Positions 41,094 through 49,577 of a stretch of 64,000 bases of DNA are shown here, piece after piece (positions within the stretch are counted from its first letter, which is position 1; each line of letters opens with the position of its first letter). The DNA is from Actinomyces massiliensis 4401292 (lineage in GTDB: Bacteria; Actinomycetota; Actinomycetes; Actinomycetales; Actinomycetaceae), in contig NZ_JH711481.1 of NCBI RefSeq assembly GCF_000269805.1, forward strand, positions 432,834 to 496,833, read 5' to 3'. The notes under the pieces are model-generated. The model had not been told where the DNA came from. It made no database searches and saw nothing but the letters and a program-made list of their open reading frames with translations. Made by a program: the position numbers and the translations under genes.

Positions 41094-41149
41094 GTCGACT
41101 ACGATCGACAAAGTTGGCCTGATCGCGATTCTCATCGATCATAGTCGAC
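41094..41149 (-). promoter_or_regulatory. 15-bp inverted repeat in the leader of the DUF4143 ATPase gene
   Basis: GTCGACTACGATCGA (41094-41108) pairs with TCGATCATAGTCGAC (41135-41149) with one mismatch, 26 bases apart. It begins 11 bases upstream of the start codon, so it could be an operator or a leader hairpin. Confidence 0.55.
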
Positions 41150-41165
41150 AGACCTCCCACCTTTT

Positions 41166-41328
41166 CCCTGCGCCGAGCCGGCGCGTAGCGGTGAGTAGCC
41201 GCCGCACCCGCGCCAGTAGTACCCCACCCACCCCTTTCGCCGAGATCGGTCCGCTTCCGGCTCGAGATCGGTCGTACTCCGCACCGAGATCGGTCCACTT
41301 CCGGCTCGAGATCGGTCCGCCTCCGCAT
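41166..41328. repeat. Duplicated copA 3' end plus 22-bp repeat array (four units)
   Basis: 41167-41189 repeats the last codons of copA with its stop (LRRAGA, TAG) and one base more, identical to 39642-39664. After a divergent stretch (41190-41230), CCCCTTTCGC and four 22-bp units (41241, 41263, 41285, 41307) repeat the order found after copA: GCTTCCGG, CTCCGCAC, then ACTTCCGG. So the ATPase gene is bracketed by direct repeats of about 110-160 bases. Confidence 0.8.
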
Positions 41329-41734
41329 CATGATCAGGAGACCCACACGAGCCGAGTCTGGGCGCCCTGCCCAAGCAGCCCTGAGCAGCCCTGAACAGTC
41401 GGCCTCCCTCCGCATGCATGAAGCCCGGGGCCAGCGGATGCCGCGTCCTACGCAGCGGGCGGAGCCGACATCACACGCGTGAGCCCGTGGCAGGCCGCGA
41501 TGGGCGGCCTGGACAGTACTAGTGCCGACGCCGCACGCGTGAGGCCCGGGATCGAGTGCGCACTTCGAAAGCCGACAACCCCCAGCGCCTGAAGCCGGAA
41601 AAATCCGACATTCGATGTCGGAATTTTCCGACATCGAATGTCGGATTCCCCATCCTGCGGATTCGACGCTTCCCAACCGACGGGCTCACCACCCACGTCC
41701 CGACAGCCCTCCACCAAAATCGACAACCCTCACA
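41329..41734. other. Non-coding region with nested 21-bp palindrome
   Basis: 406 bases without a credible gene. At 41602-41622 and 41627-41647 is a perfect 21-bp inverted repeat with loop ATTT; each arm is itself a small palindrome (CCGACATTCGATGTCGG), so the segment can fold as one long or two short hairpins. Three loose copies of a CACGCGTGAGCCCG-like motif lie at about 41412-41430, 41473-41495 and 41530-41552. Confidence 0.65.
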
Positions 41735-41989
41735 TCAGTAGTGGTAACGGGCCTGGAGGATTATCAGATCATCACCATCAACGAGATAGACGAGGCGATG
41801 CTCGTCGGTGATGCGCCGCGACCATGCTCCGGGCGCACCGTATTTGAGTTGCTCAGGTTTCCCGATGCCGGAAAGGGGCTCACGCAGGCATGCGTCAATG
41901 AGCGTATTGATCCGCTTGAGAATCCGGCGATCCGCCGTCTGCCAGTGCTTGTAATCCTCCCAGGCCGACGGGTCCCAGACCAGGCGCAC
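41735..41989 (-). CDS. yoeB: Txe/YoeB family mRNA interferase toxin
   Basis: An 84-residue toxin starting at GTG 41989, directly after the antitoxin stop codon. The catalytic residues Glu46 (KPEQLKY), Arg65 (TDEHRLVY) and His83 (ARYHY) fall at the same numbers as in E. coli YoeB. YoeB binds the ribosome and cuts mRNA at the A site. The pair with the YefM-like protein is complete, so it is probably a working toxin-antitoxin system, autorepressed by the complex. Confidence 0.93.
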   Translation of the reverse strand: MRLVWDPSAWEDYKHWQTADRRILKRINTLIDACLREPLSGIGKPEQLKYGAPGAWSRRITDEHRLVYLVDGDDLIILQARYHY

Positions 41990-42241
41990 TCAATTCTCCC
42001 GGTCGAGATCGTGAATCTCTGTCCGACCGGCACGGGCCCGCTCGTAGGAGTCCAGCAGTCTGCGAGCATTCTCGGGAGAGCGGAACAGGTATGCGGTCTC
42101 CTTCCACGCCGCGTATTCATCAGCCGACATGAGGACGGCCGCACCACTTCGGGAGACGATCTCCACGGCATCGCGATCGGCATTGACGCGCTCAATGAGC
42201 GGGAACAGCGTTCTGCGCGCCTCGCTGGCGCTGATGGACAT
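41990..42241 (-). CDS. yefM: YefM/Phd family antitoxin
   Basis: An 83-residue antitoxin, ATG 42241 after GGAAGGTGGCGC. The N-terminal DNA-binding Phd/YefM fold is plain: MSISASEARRTLFPLIERVN, then IVSRSGAAVLMSADEYAAW. The C-terminal tail (ETAYLFRSPENARRLLDSYE) is the part that wraps the toxin. Stop and toxin start are adjacent (TGA GTG), ensuring coupled translation. Confidence 0.93.
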   Translation of the reverse strand: MSISASEARRTLFPLIERVNADRDAVEIVSRSGAAVLMSADEYAAWKETAYLFRSPENARRLLDSYERARAGRTEIHDLDREN

Positions 42242-42464
42242 GCGCCACCTTCCATTCCACATAAGCAGTTGGCACAAGCGGTACAAGGTAACGGTACCAC
42301 TCATCATGGCGATCTCAGGGCGGTCGCCAACCACCTTCGGCCGCCCAAGCCCCCGTGAGCCCCGCCCTCTCGCCCCGCACTCCTTGCGCTTCCGCCGCCG
42401 GGCTGTCGCGCGGGTCATGCGCCGCGATGCGCAGAGCGCCTGGCCTCACCCGTAGACTTCTGCT

Positions 42465-45251
42465 ATGACATCCGCCCTGCCCCCAGGCCAGCAGGACGCC
42501 GGCGCCGCCACAACCGCATCGACGCCCGCGACCTCGCCCGTCGGCATTCCACGGATCGGCCTCACCCCCGTCTTGCCGAAGCGTCCGGCGCCATCGGCCG
42601 CATCGACGCACCGCTCATCCACTCTACTGGTGGATGCCGCGCCCCACCGCCTGCGCCGCAACGAGGACCTGCTCGATATCGCCCTGATTATCGTCGGCGC
42701 CGCCTCAATGCTCATTCTGGCCGCCTACGCCCACGAGACGACCACCGGCGTCACCCTCGATGTGCGGAACGCCCTCGCAGTCCTGCTGCGCCAGATCCTG
42801 ATATTCCCCTTGCAGACGGTGGAGGGCCTGGCGACCTTCGCCGTGCCCGTGGCGGTGATCCTGTCCAACCTGCTGCGCCGCTCCTGGCGCACCACCGGTG
42901 AGTCTCTCCTGGGCGGCCTGGGCGGATTCCTCCTGTCCCTGGCGACTCTCACCGTGGTGGGCGCCTGGGCACCCACCGCGATCGTGTCGGGGCTGACGGT
43001 CACCGTCTCGGGCACTGCCCACGTGGGCATCTCCACGGTCTTCGCAGTCCTGGCGGGCCTGCTCACCGGCGCCGGCGAGCGCCGGGCCTCGCAGACGGTG
43101 CGCTACGGCTGGACCGCCGTGTGGATCATCGTCGGCATGGCCGTTCTGCGCGGTGCGCTGACCCTGCCCGGTGCGGTCCTGTCCATGATGCTGGGCCGTC
43201 TTCCGGGCCTGGTGGTCCGCTATGCGTTCGGCGTCGAGGATCGGCGCGCCCACGGCATCGCCCTCGTGCGCGCCCTGCGTCGAGCCGGCATCGACGCCGC
43301 CCGGGTGGTGCGCATGGATCGCGCGCCCGAGGCGAGCGCCTGGACGATCGAAACCGACACCCCGCTGGGCTACACCGAGCGGGTGCGGGAGACCCCCTTG
43401 ACCAGGCCGGCCGTCCTGCCGGAGATCGACGACGACCACACGAATCCGCTGACCGCCGACCCGGAGCCCTCCGATGATGCCGGCGAGCCCGACGGCGTCG
43501 CCACGGCGCTGCTCCCGGAGGAGACCGCGACGATCGCCCGGGCCGACGACGTCGACCTGACGGCGGTCCTGGCGGAGGCCTCCTCGGCGGCACTGACCGA
43601 GGGCCGCCCCTCGGTGCACCGGCTCTACGCCGTATGGGACACCGCGGGCACTCGCTACGACGTCACCATCCTGGACACCGACCGCCAGGTCGCCGGTTTC
43701 ATCTCCACCCTGTGGGACCGCATCCGCATCAAGGGGCTGTCGACCGAGCTCGGCCTGTCGGTGCGCTCCGCAGCCGAGCATGCCGCGCTCATGGCCCTGG
43801 AGGCCCGGCGCGCCCGCGTGCGCACGCCGGCGCCATTCGGAATGGCCGAGGCCGACGAGTCCGTCCTGCTGGTGACCGATCACGTCGTCGGCGCCCGCGC
43901 CTTGAGCTCCCTCGACACGATCTCCAACGACATCCTGGAGCAGCTGTGGGATCAGCTGGGCCGCGCTCACGCCGCAGGCCTGGCGCACCGCGCCATCGAC
44001 TCCTCCACCGTGGTCGTCGATTCCGCCAGCCGCGTGTGGCTCCTGGACTGGGATTCGGGCGAGACGATCTCCTCCGAGTTGTCGCGGCGCATGGATCTGG
44101 CCCAGGCCCTCGCCCTGACGGCGTCGGTGGTCGGTGTGGACCGAGCCATTGCCGCGGCCTCCCGGTCGTTGACGACCCCGCAGCTCGCCTCCATCGCACC
44201 GATGCTCCAGCGCGTCGTCCTGCCCGCGGCCACCCGCGACGCCCTGGGACGGCGCGGTCGGCTCCTCCAGGAACTGCGGGACGCCCTGGTCGATCTGACT
44301 CCCACCGCCCACGCCGAGCCCGCCAAGCTCACCCGGTTCTCCGCGCGCACCGTCATCATGGCCATCGTCGGCCTCATGGCGCTGTGGACGCTGCTGGCCC
44401 GCATGAACTTCGAGCAGATCAACGAAGCCGTCGCCACGGCCAACGTGTGGTGGATCCTCGCCGCCCTCATCTTCTCCCTGGCGACCTACGTGGGCGCCGG
44501 CCTCGCGCTGGCGGCATTCAGCCCGGTGCGTCTGAGCGTGTGGCGATCGACGGAGGTGCACCTGGCCAGCTCGGTGGTCGCCCTGGTGGCTCCCGCCGGC
44601 GTCGGCGGTGCCGCCATCAATCTGCGCTTCCTGAACCGCAAGGGCGTGCCCACCGCCGTATCCGTGGCCACCGTCGCACTCGTCCAGGTCGTGCAGTTCC
44701 TGGTGACGGTTGTGCTGCTCATCATCCTGGCCGCGATGACCGGGCAGTCCACCGGCCTGACCCTCCCCTCGGGGTGGCTCGTGCTGGGGGCGCTCGCACT
44801 GGTGGCCGTCATCGGCTCGGCACTGCTCATTCCACGGGTGCGCACCTGGGTGTGGGGGAAGATCGAGCCGACCTACCGGCAGGTGTGGCCGCGGCTGGTG
44901 TGGATCATGTCGAATCCGCTGCGCCTGGCGCTGGGCGTGTGCGGCACTCTCTTGCTGTGCCTCAGCTACATCCTGTCCTTCGGCGCGAGCCTGTGGGCCT
45001 TCGGCTACACGCTGCCCTTCTCGGTTCTGGCCATCACCTACCTGGCCTCCAATACGGTGGGGTCGGTGGTTCCCTCACCGGGCGGTATCGGCCCGGTCGA
45101 GATCGCCCTGACGGCCGGTCTCGTGACGGCCGGTATTCCTAGCGGGGTAGCCCTATCCGCCGCAATCGTCTACCGTCTTGTTACTTTCTGGATACCGATT
45201 CCCACGGGCTGGTTGAGTCTTCAGCGTCTCCAACGGGTCGGCGACCTGTAA
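42465..45251 (+). CDS. Flippase-like membrane protein (LPG synthase TM domain) with a central kinase-like domain
   Basis: A 928-residue protein. TAGACT lies 6 bases before the ATG, suggesting a leaderless mRNA. Residues 65-260 contain about six membrane helices. Residues 370-600 resemble a degenerate protein-kinase/APH fold: LAHRAIDSSTVVVDSASRVW with WLLDWDSGE gives the HxD..N and DxD-like loop (about 503-533) though the Asn is Ser. Residues 625-925 are the UPF0104/lysylphosphatidylglycerol synthase membrane domain (ASSVVALVAPAGVGGAAINL, NTVGSVVPSPGGIGPVE). Such proteins may flip lipid or glycolipid. The aminoacyl-transferase (DUF2156) part of MprF is absent, so it is not a lysyl-PG synthase. 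Confidence 0.84.
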   Translation: MTSALPPGQQDAGAATTASTPATSPVGIPRIGLTPVLPKRPAPSAASTHRSSTLLVDAAPHRLRRNEDLLDIALIIVGAASMLILAAYAHETTTGVTLDVRNALAVLLRQILIFPLQTVEGLATFAVPVAVILSNLLRRSWRTTGESLLGGLGGFLLSLATLTVVGAWAPTAIVSGLTVTVSGTAHVGISTVFAVLAGLLTGAGERRASQTVRYGWTAVWIIVGMAVLRGALTLPGAVLSMMLGRLPGLVVRYAFGVEDRRAHGIALVRALRRAGIDAARVVRMDRAPEASAWTIETDTPLGYTERVRETPLTRPAVLPEIDDDHTNPLTADPEPSDDAGEPDGVATALLPEETATIARADDVDLTAVLAEASSAALTEGRPSVHRLYAVWDTAGTRYDVTILDTDRQVAGFISTLWDRIRIKGLSTELGLSVRSAAEHAALMALEARRARVRTPAPFGMAEADESVLLVTDHVVGARALSSLDTISNDILEQLWDQLGRAHAAGLAHRAIDSSTVVVDSASRVWLLDWDSGETISSELSRRMDLAQALALTASVVGVDRAIAAASRSLTTPQLASIAPMLQRVVLPAATRDALGRRGRLLQELRDALVDLTPTAHAEPAKLTRFSARTVIMAIVGLMALWTLLARMNFEQINEAVATANVWWILAALIFSLATYVGAGLALAAFSPVRLSVWRSTEVHLASSVVALVAPAGVGGAAINLRFLNRKGVPTAVSVATVALVQVVQFLVTVVLLIILAAMTGQSTGLTLPSGWLVLGALALVAVIGSALLIPRVRTWVWGKIEPTYRQVWPRLVWIMSNPLRLALGVCGTLLLCLSYILSFGASLWAFGYTLPFSVLAITYLASNTVGSVVPSPGGIGPVEIALTAGLVTAGIPSGVALSAAIVYRLVTFWIPIPTGWLSLQRLQRVGDL

Positions 45252-45324
45252 CAAGAGTGCGGCCTGTCGCTGCCACTCCCCCTTGCATGCCCTTGCTATG
45301 GTAACGGGGTGACAGTTGAATCCT

Positions 45325-46563
45325 ATGATTAAGGGCACCATGAGCATGACCCCACATGGGCTCTCCTCCCTCGTATCCCACTGGAACCGCCCCTTTCCCC
45401 CTATGAGCGATCAACGGGTCAGTATCGGAATCGGGGCAGTCGCCGGTCTGGGCAATATCGCACTAAACGCCGCCGTTCCCAAGATCCAAGATGTTGGTCT
45501 TCAGACCATCGATTATGCCTTCATGGTCGCGGCACTCGTGATCATCACTCTGCTTCCGCTGCACCCGAGGTGGGGCGCATTAGCCTACTTCTTCTGCTGG
45601 CTGCTCGTACTCCTTCTTCCGGGCGTCTACGGTTCGGACACGTTCCTAACCAATTTCGCCTTTTTCTTCTTCGTAGGGCGCTTCATATCGGTCGGGTACG
45701 CAGGAACAATCCTTGTGACAATGCTTGCCGCTCACTCCGCTCTATACCTACACGTCGCTGACGAGACATCCCAGGAAGACTTCATAGGATTGGCGCTTTA
45801 TAGCCTTATTGCGCTCATCTTCATCCCCCTGGGAGCAACGGTACGAGCGACTGAGCAGTCCCGTCAGGATGAAGCCCGCCGCGCGGAGGAGCGCCTGGAG
45901 GAGCTGCGCCTGGAGATCTCTCGGGAGATGCACGACCTTATCGCCTACTCCATGTCCCAGACGGCTCTGCGGGCCCAGCGCGCCGCGGCCGACACGACCT
46001 ATCCCGACGCCGCCCGCAGCGAGTTCGCCGCCCTGGAGGTCACGGCCGCCGACGCCCTCCACGAGCTGCGCCTCCTGCTGCGCACCCTGCGGCGGGCCGC
46101 TCCCGAACTCGCCCTGGACGTCACCCAGACCACGGGACTCGGGCACGTGGTCACGGATCTCGGGGCCGCGGTGCGCGCCGTGAGCGACGACATCGCCGCC
46201 GCCGGCTTCGACATCACCTACCAGTGCGGCGGGGACGCCTCCCCCACCCGCTCCCAGGCCTCCACTCTCTCCCGGGTTGCGCGCGAAATGGGCGCCAATG
46301 TCGTCCGCCACGCGGAGCCGAACGCCCCGGTCACCATGACGCTGCGGCTGGGTCCCGAGGCCATACGCCTGGTCTCCACCAACCGCATCCGCATGACGCC
46401 GGGCGACCTGCCGCACTCCGGCTCGGGAGTGCTGGGCATGCGCGAGCGCCTGACGGCCATCGGCGGCGAACTGACCACCCTGGCCGACGACGGCGCCTGG
46501 ATCGTGACCGCCACGGTCCCGGTCGCCAGCACGCGGGCCCCGCTCCCCGGGAGCGAATCATGA
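45325..46563 (+). CDS. Two-component sensor histidine kinase (HisKA_3 type)
   Basis: A 412-residue membrane histidine kinase. ATGs at 45325, 45340 and 45346 are all possible starts; the AAGGG at 45331 favours the later ones. About six membrane helices (residues 25-170) carry many aromatic residues. The phosphoacceptor is in EISREMHDLIAYSMSQTALR. The ATPase part has REMGANVVRHAEPNA (N box) and GSGVLGMRERLTAIGGEL (G2), while the usual DxGxG is replaced by STNRIRM. Base composition of the membrane part is lower in GC than the rest. It overlaps the response regulator gene (ATGA). Confidence 0.86.
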   Translation: MIKGTMSMTPHGLSSLVSHWNRPFPPMSDQRVSIGIGAVAGLGNIALNAAVPKIQDVGLQTIDYAFMVAALVIITLLPLHPRWGALAYFFCWLLVLLLPGVYGSDTFLTNFAFFFFVGRFISVGYAGTILVTMLAAHSALYLHVADETSQEDFIGLALYSLIALIFIPLGATVRATEQSRQDEARRAEERLEELRLEISREMHDLIAYSMSQTALRAQRAAADTTYPDAARSEFAALEVTAADALHELRLLLRTLRRAAPELALDVTQTTGLGHVVTDLGAAVRAVSDDIAAAGFDITYQCGGDASPTRSQASTLSRVAREMGANVVRHAEPNAPVTMTLRLGPEAIRLVSTNRIRMTPGDLPHSGSGVLGMRERLTAIGGELTTLADDGAWIVTATVPVASTRAPLPGSES

Positions 46564-47234
46564 TCCAGGTGGGTCTGGCCGACGACGACGCCCTGGTGCG
46601 CAACACCCTGGCCGAACTGCTCGCCACCACCGAGGACATCCGGGTGGCCTGGACCGCCCGCGATGGCCGAGAGGCCCTCGACCTGCTGCACTCACCCAAG
46701 GCACCTAAGATTCAGGTGCTCCTGCTGGACGTGCAGATGCCGCGCATGGACGGCATCTCCCTGGCGGAGACGCTTCGCACGGAGCGCCCCGACATCGGCG
46801 TCCTCATCCTGACGACCTTCGTGGCCGACGGCGTGCTCAACCGCGCCCTGACGGCCGGCGTGCGCGGCTTCATCGCCAAGGAGGACCGGGTGACGAACAT
46901 GGCCGACACGATCCGCAACGTCGCCGCGGGCAATACGGTCCTGTCCCCGGCCTCCTCAGCCATTATCGGCGGATGGTCCGCGCCCGCCACCCCCGCCGCG
47001 GCCGCCCCCTCCCCCGACGCCTCGGACGCTCTGCCGCCGGGCGTCACCCTATCCCCGCGGGAATCAGAAGTTCTCGTCCTCATGGTCGAGGCGCTGTCCA
47101 ACAAGCAGATCGCCACCCGGCTGGGCCTGAGCGAGACGACCGTCAAAACGCACGTCTCCGCGCTCATCGGCAAACTCGGCGTCCAGGACCGCGTCGGCGC
47201 GGTCGTCTACGCCCTGCGCAACGGGCTGGTCTGA
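46560..47234 (+). CDS. LuxR-type response regulator
   Basis: A 224-residue NarL/LuxR response regulator. The receiver has acidic residues LADDDALVRN, the phosphorylated Asp in LLLDVQMPRMDG, and VLILTTF; a 30-residue Ala/Pro linker precedes the LuxR helix-turn-helix (LSPRESEVLVLMVEALSNKQIA, TTVKTHVSALIGKLG; only parts quoted). Receiver Lys is in FIAKED. Partner of the kinase directly upstream. The target genes are not evident; the nearest downstream gene is a methyltransferase. Confidence 0.92.
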   Translation: MIQVGLADDDALVRNTLAELLATTEDIRVAWTARDGREALDLLHSPKAPKIQVLLLDVQMPRMDGISLAETLRTERPDIGVLILTTFVADGVLNRALTAGVRGFIAKEDRVTNMADTIRNVAAGNTVLSPASSAIIGGWSAPATPAAAAPSPDASDALPPGVTLSPRESEVLVLMVEALSNKQIATRLGLSETTVKTHVSALIGKLGVQDRVGAVVYALRNGLV

Positions 47235-47694
47235 GCCCTCCTCCGATCGGAGGAGACGACAGAAGGATGTACAGCCCCGGCTGCCCGTGCATGATTGTCC
47301 TTGTCAGGACACCTCAATGAACGACAAGGGTGACACGGTCTATGTACTCCTCTACTTCATCAGGAGCTTGGTGGTTTCGTGCGCGTTGCATGTTCCGCCA
47401 ATGGCCAAAATGATGGATTGCGCTGTCCCTGAACCCTGGTATTCCCTGGAGGTTACAAACCTTAATAAGGTCCCGAGAAGTCTCTGAACCCTGGACCCCT
47501 GGTCGTTCCTGAATCACCCTGGTCCCTGATCCCCTGGTAGTCCCTGAACGTCCCTGGTCCCTGAATATCCCTGAGAAAGTCCCTGGCTTCCCTGAAGGTC
47601 CCTGGTCATCCCTGACCGTCCCTGCCCGTGCGGGTGGAGTCGGCCCGTCTCAGGACGGACTCCACCCGCACGGCACCTTCTATCTCCCGGAAGC
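47235..47694. other. Non-coding region with CCCTGGTCCCTGAA repeats and a hairpin
   Basis: From about 47430 to 47625 the + strand is a run of degenerate CCCTGG/TCCCTGAA words (for example CCCTGGTCCCTGAA at 47549 and nearby), without fixed period. It ends at a 16-bp inverted repeat (CCGTGCGGGTGGAGTC 47626-47641, partner 47658-47673). A tiny frame from ATG 47267 (17 codons, MYSPGCPCMIV...) follows GGAGGAG but at long spacing; I do not call it a gene. Confidence 0.55.
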
Positions 47695-48456
47695 ATGCTG
47701 TTGAAATTCCCATGGAATAACCCCGTTGTTGAAAACGCGCCGCTGCGCCCCGTCTCAAGCGCGGCCGGCTCGCATTCCGTCGCCGCACGCGACCACTTCG
47801 AAATCGAGAGCCTGCTGGATGTTCTCTCCCAGCCCTGGCCGGTGAGTCTAGAGGACAATCGCGTCCTCGAATTCAGCTGCGGCAGAATTCGCATACCCTT
47901 CTTGATCGCCGCCGCCGGTCACCAGGTACTCGCCGTGGACACCGATCCCGAGAACCTCGCCAATATGGCGGAGCGCCTGGTCCCCTCCACACCATCACGC
48001 ACCGACGTCGCCGCACGCGTCGAGCTGCGATTGGCGGATCTGCGGGACTTCTGCTTCCCCGAGGACTTCAAGGCCATCCACATCCCGGCCGCCGGCCTTG
48101 CCCTGTTCGACGCCGCCCAGCGCTGCGCCATACTCAAACTCGCGGCCGACCACCTCGCTCCAGGCGGTCTCCTGGTGATATCCACGCAGGAGGTCCGGCG
48201 CGCGAGCTCGTCCCTCGTCGGCGCCGTCGACGCGTCCGCCGCCCATCCGATGGAGCGCACGGCGCTCGAAGGCCGGCGGGAGCCGGCCCTCCACTGGGAC
48301 ATGGGCCTCGATACCCCTCAGTCCCAGCTGATCGCCTCGTCCTGGCTCGCCAACGCCTGCACCCGCCTGGGCATGACCGTGACCTTCCAGCGGTCCCGAC
48401 CCGATCTGTCCTACCCCGGCCACACGCACGTCACCCTCGCCGCCCGGCGAGCCTGA
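47695..48456 (+). CDS. Class I SAM-dependent methyltransferase
   Basis: A 253-residue methyltransferase; ATG after CCCGGAAGC. Motif I is RVLEFSCGRIRIPFLIAAAG, then VLAVDTDPENLANMAE (acidic residue binding ribose), VELRLADLRDF, and a post-motif LFDAAQRCAILKLAADHLAP with PGGLLVIS. The glycine pattern of motif I (ExSCGRIR) is poorer in Gly than normal. The LFDxAQRxxIL segment resembles methyltransferases from natural-product (RiPP or deoxysugar) clusters, but no such cluster is present, so the substrate is unknown. Preceded by a repeat-rich region; downstream a convergent phosphatase gene. Confidence 0.78.
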   Translation: MLLKFPWNNPVVENAPLRPVSSAAGSHSVAARDHFEIESLLDVLSQPWPVSLEDNRVLEFSCGRIRIPFLIAAAGHQVLAVDTDPENLANMAERLVPSTPSRTDVAARVELRLADLRDFCFPEDFKAIHIPAAGLALFDAAQRCAILKLAADHLAPGGLLVISTQEVRRASSSLVGAVDASAAHPMERTALEGRREPALHWDMGLDTPQSQLIASSWLANACTRLGMTVTFQRSRPDLSYPGHTHVTLAARRA

Positions 48457-48474
48457 GCAGCCGGGCGGACCCGC

Positions 48475-48508
48475 CGAGATCGGTCCAGTTCCGGCTCGAG
48501 ATCGGTCG
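48475..48508. repeat. 22-bp repeat array (1.5 units) between convergent genes
   Basis: Units at 48475 (CGAGATCGGTCCAGTTCCGG) and 48497 (CGAGATCGGTCGCGG), 18 bases after the methyltransferase stop codon and 7 bases before the end of the phosphatase gene. A minimal member of the family. Confidence 0.75.
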
Positions 48509-48515
48509 CGGCACC

Positions 48516-49340
48516 TCAGCCGAGCACGAGGCGCTCAGCCATCTCGGCATGAGCGCCCGGCGTGCCCGCCAGCAGCGAGCCCGGCTCGCGCACATCCAGT
48601 CGCGTCCCGTCCAGGCGGGTCACGGTCGCACCCGACTCCTGGCAGATCAGCATGCCTGCCGCCACATCCCAGGGCCGCAGCCAGGGGTGGACCAGGCACC
48701 CGGCCCGGCCCGCCGCCACCTCGACGAGCTCCAGGGCAGCCGCCCCGTAGCAGCGCAGACCGCGCGAGGAGCGAATGATCTCCGACAGGTGCCGCAGGCA
48801 TTCGAGCGCGTGCAGGTGCGCGATCACGACGCCGTCGGCCAGGGGGGCGTCCGCAATGCGCGGCAGCGGCCGATCATCGGCACCCTCCCCGAGCAGACTC
48901 CCTGTGCGGGCGCCCTGCCCGGCCACGGCCATGTAGACCCGGTCGTCCACCGGATCGGCCACGATCCCGAGCACGGGCACCCCGTCCTCGACGAGAGCCA
49001 GCGAGATCGCCCAGTGCCGGTGGACGGCCACATAGTTCAAGGTGCCGTCGATCGGGTCGAGAACCCAGACCCGGCCGTGCCAGGAATCAACCGAGTGCCC
49101 CTCTTCGCCCAGCAGCGGATAGCCCATGGGCGCCAGGCGCTCGGCGATGAGCGCCTCGATGCCGCGATCCACCTGGGTGACGACGTCGTTGCGGTTGCGC
49201 TTGGTGTCAATCCGCAGCTCCTCCCCCGGAGCGAGCCCGAGGCGTGCGCCCGCGCGGACTGCGTCGAGGGCCGTGGCAAGCAAACGGTCCAGCCCGACGG
49301 CGTCAGCCCCGGGGGATGAAGTGTTCTGCGGGCTGGTCAA
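48516..49340 (-). CDS. Inositol monophosphatase family protein
   Basis: A 274-residue Mg-dependent phosphatase. The start is TTG 49340, which has GGGAGG 5 bases upstream. Metal-binding motifs: GEEGH (about residue 78), VLDPIDGTLNYV (about 93-104, the DPIDGT signature) and RPWDVAAGMLI (about 222). Relatives act on inositol-1-phosphate, histidinol phosphate, fructose-1,6-bisphosphate or PAP. In actinobacteria inositol phosphatase serves phosphatidylinositol and mycothiol synthesis, but this copy stands alone and the substrate is not certain. Confidence 0.9.
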   Translation of the reverse strand: MTSPQNTSSPGADAVGLDRLLATALDAVRAGARLGLAPGEELRIDTKRNRNDVVTQVDRGIEALIAERLAPMGYPLLGEEGHSVDSWHGRVWVLDPIDGTLNYVAVHRHWAISLALVEDGVPVLGIVADPVDDRVYMAVAGQGARTGSLLGEGADDRPLPRIADAPLADGVVIAHLHALECLRHLSEIIRSSRGLRCYGAAALELVEVAAGRAGCLVHPWLRPWDVAAGMLICQESGATVTRLDGTRLDVREPGSLLAGTPGAHAEMAERLVLG

Positions 49341-49392
49341 GGTTGCCTCCCAAGGTCAGCGGGCCGAGTCCGGCCCAACTTTATGCCCGGAG

Positions 49393-49528
49393 CTGTCCAC
49401 CGCGGCGGAATAGAGCGGCCCGGCTCAGCGGACAGCCCGCAAAGCACCCCCACTTTTCCTTGTCATTACGCAGGTAGAGCCGACAGCACCCCACCCCGCC
49501 GTCGTCCCTGAACCGCCGCGATGGACAG
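49393..49528 (+). repeat. TIR element, copy 1 (degenerate)
   Basis: Begins CTGTCCACCGCGGCGG and ends CCGCCGCGATGGACAG, inverted repeats with one mismatch. It belongs to the family at 49877, 54696 and 55757. The interior is non-coding, about 136 bases, shorter than the other copies. Confidence 0.78.
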
Positions 49529-49577
49529 CGACCCAAGGCCACTGTGGACGCCAAGGCCCCGAGTAGGCGATACTGAA

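Noticed and set aside
42465-45251. MprF lysyl-phosphatidylglycerol synthase
   Set aside because: The DUF2156 aminoacyl-transferase domain is absent; only the membrane flippase-like part matches.
47267-47320. 17-codon frame (MYSPGCPCMIV start) after the LuxR regulator
   Set aside because: The ribosome-binding site is 11 bases away, there is no terminator or conserved partner, and the following DNA is repeat-rich.
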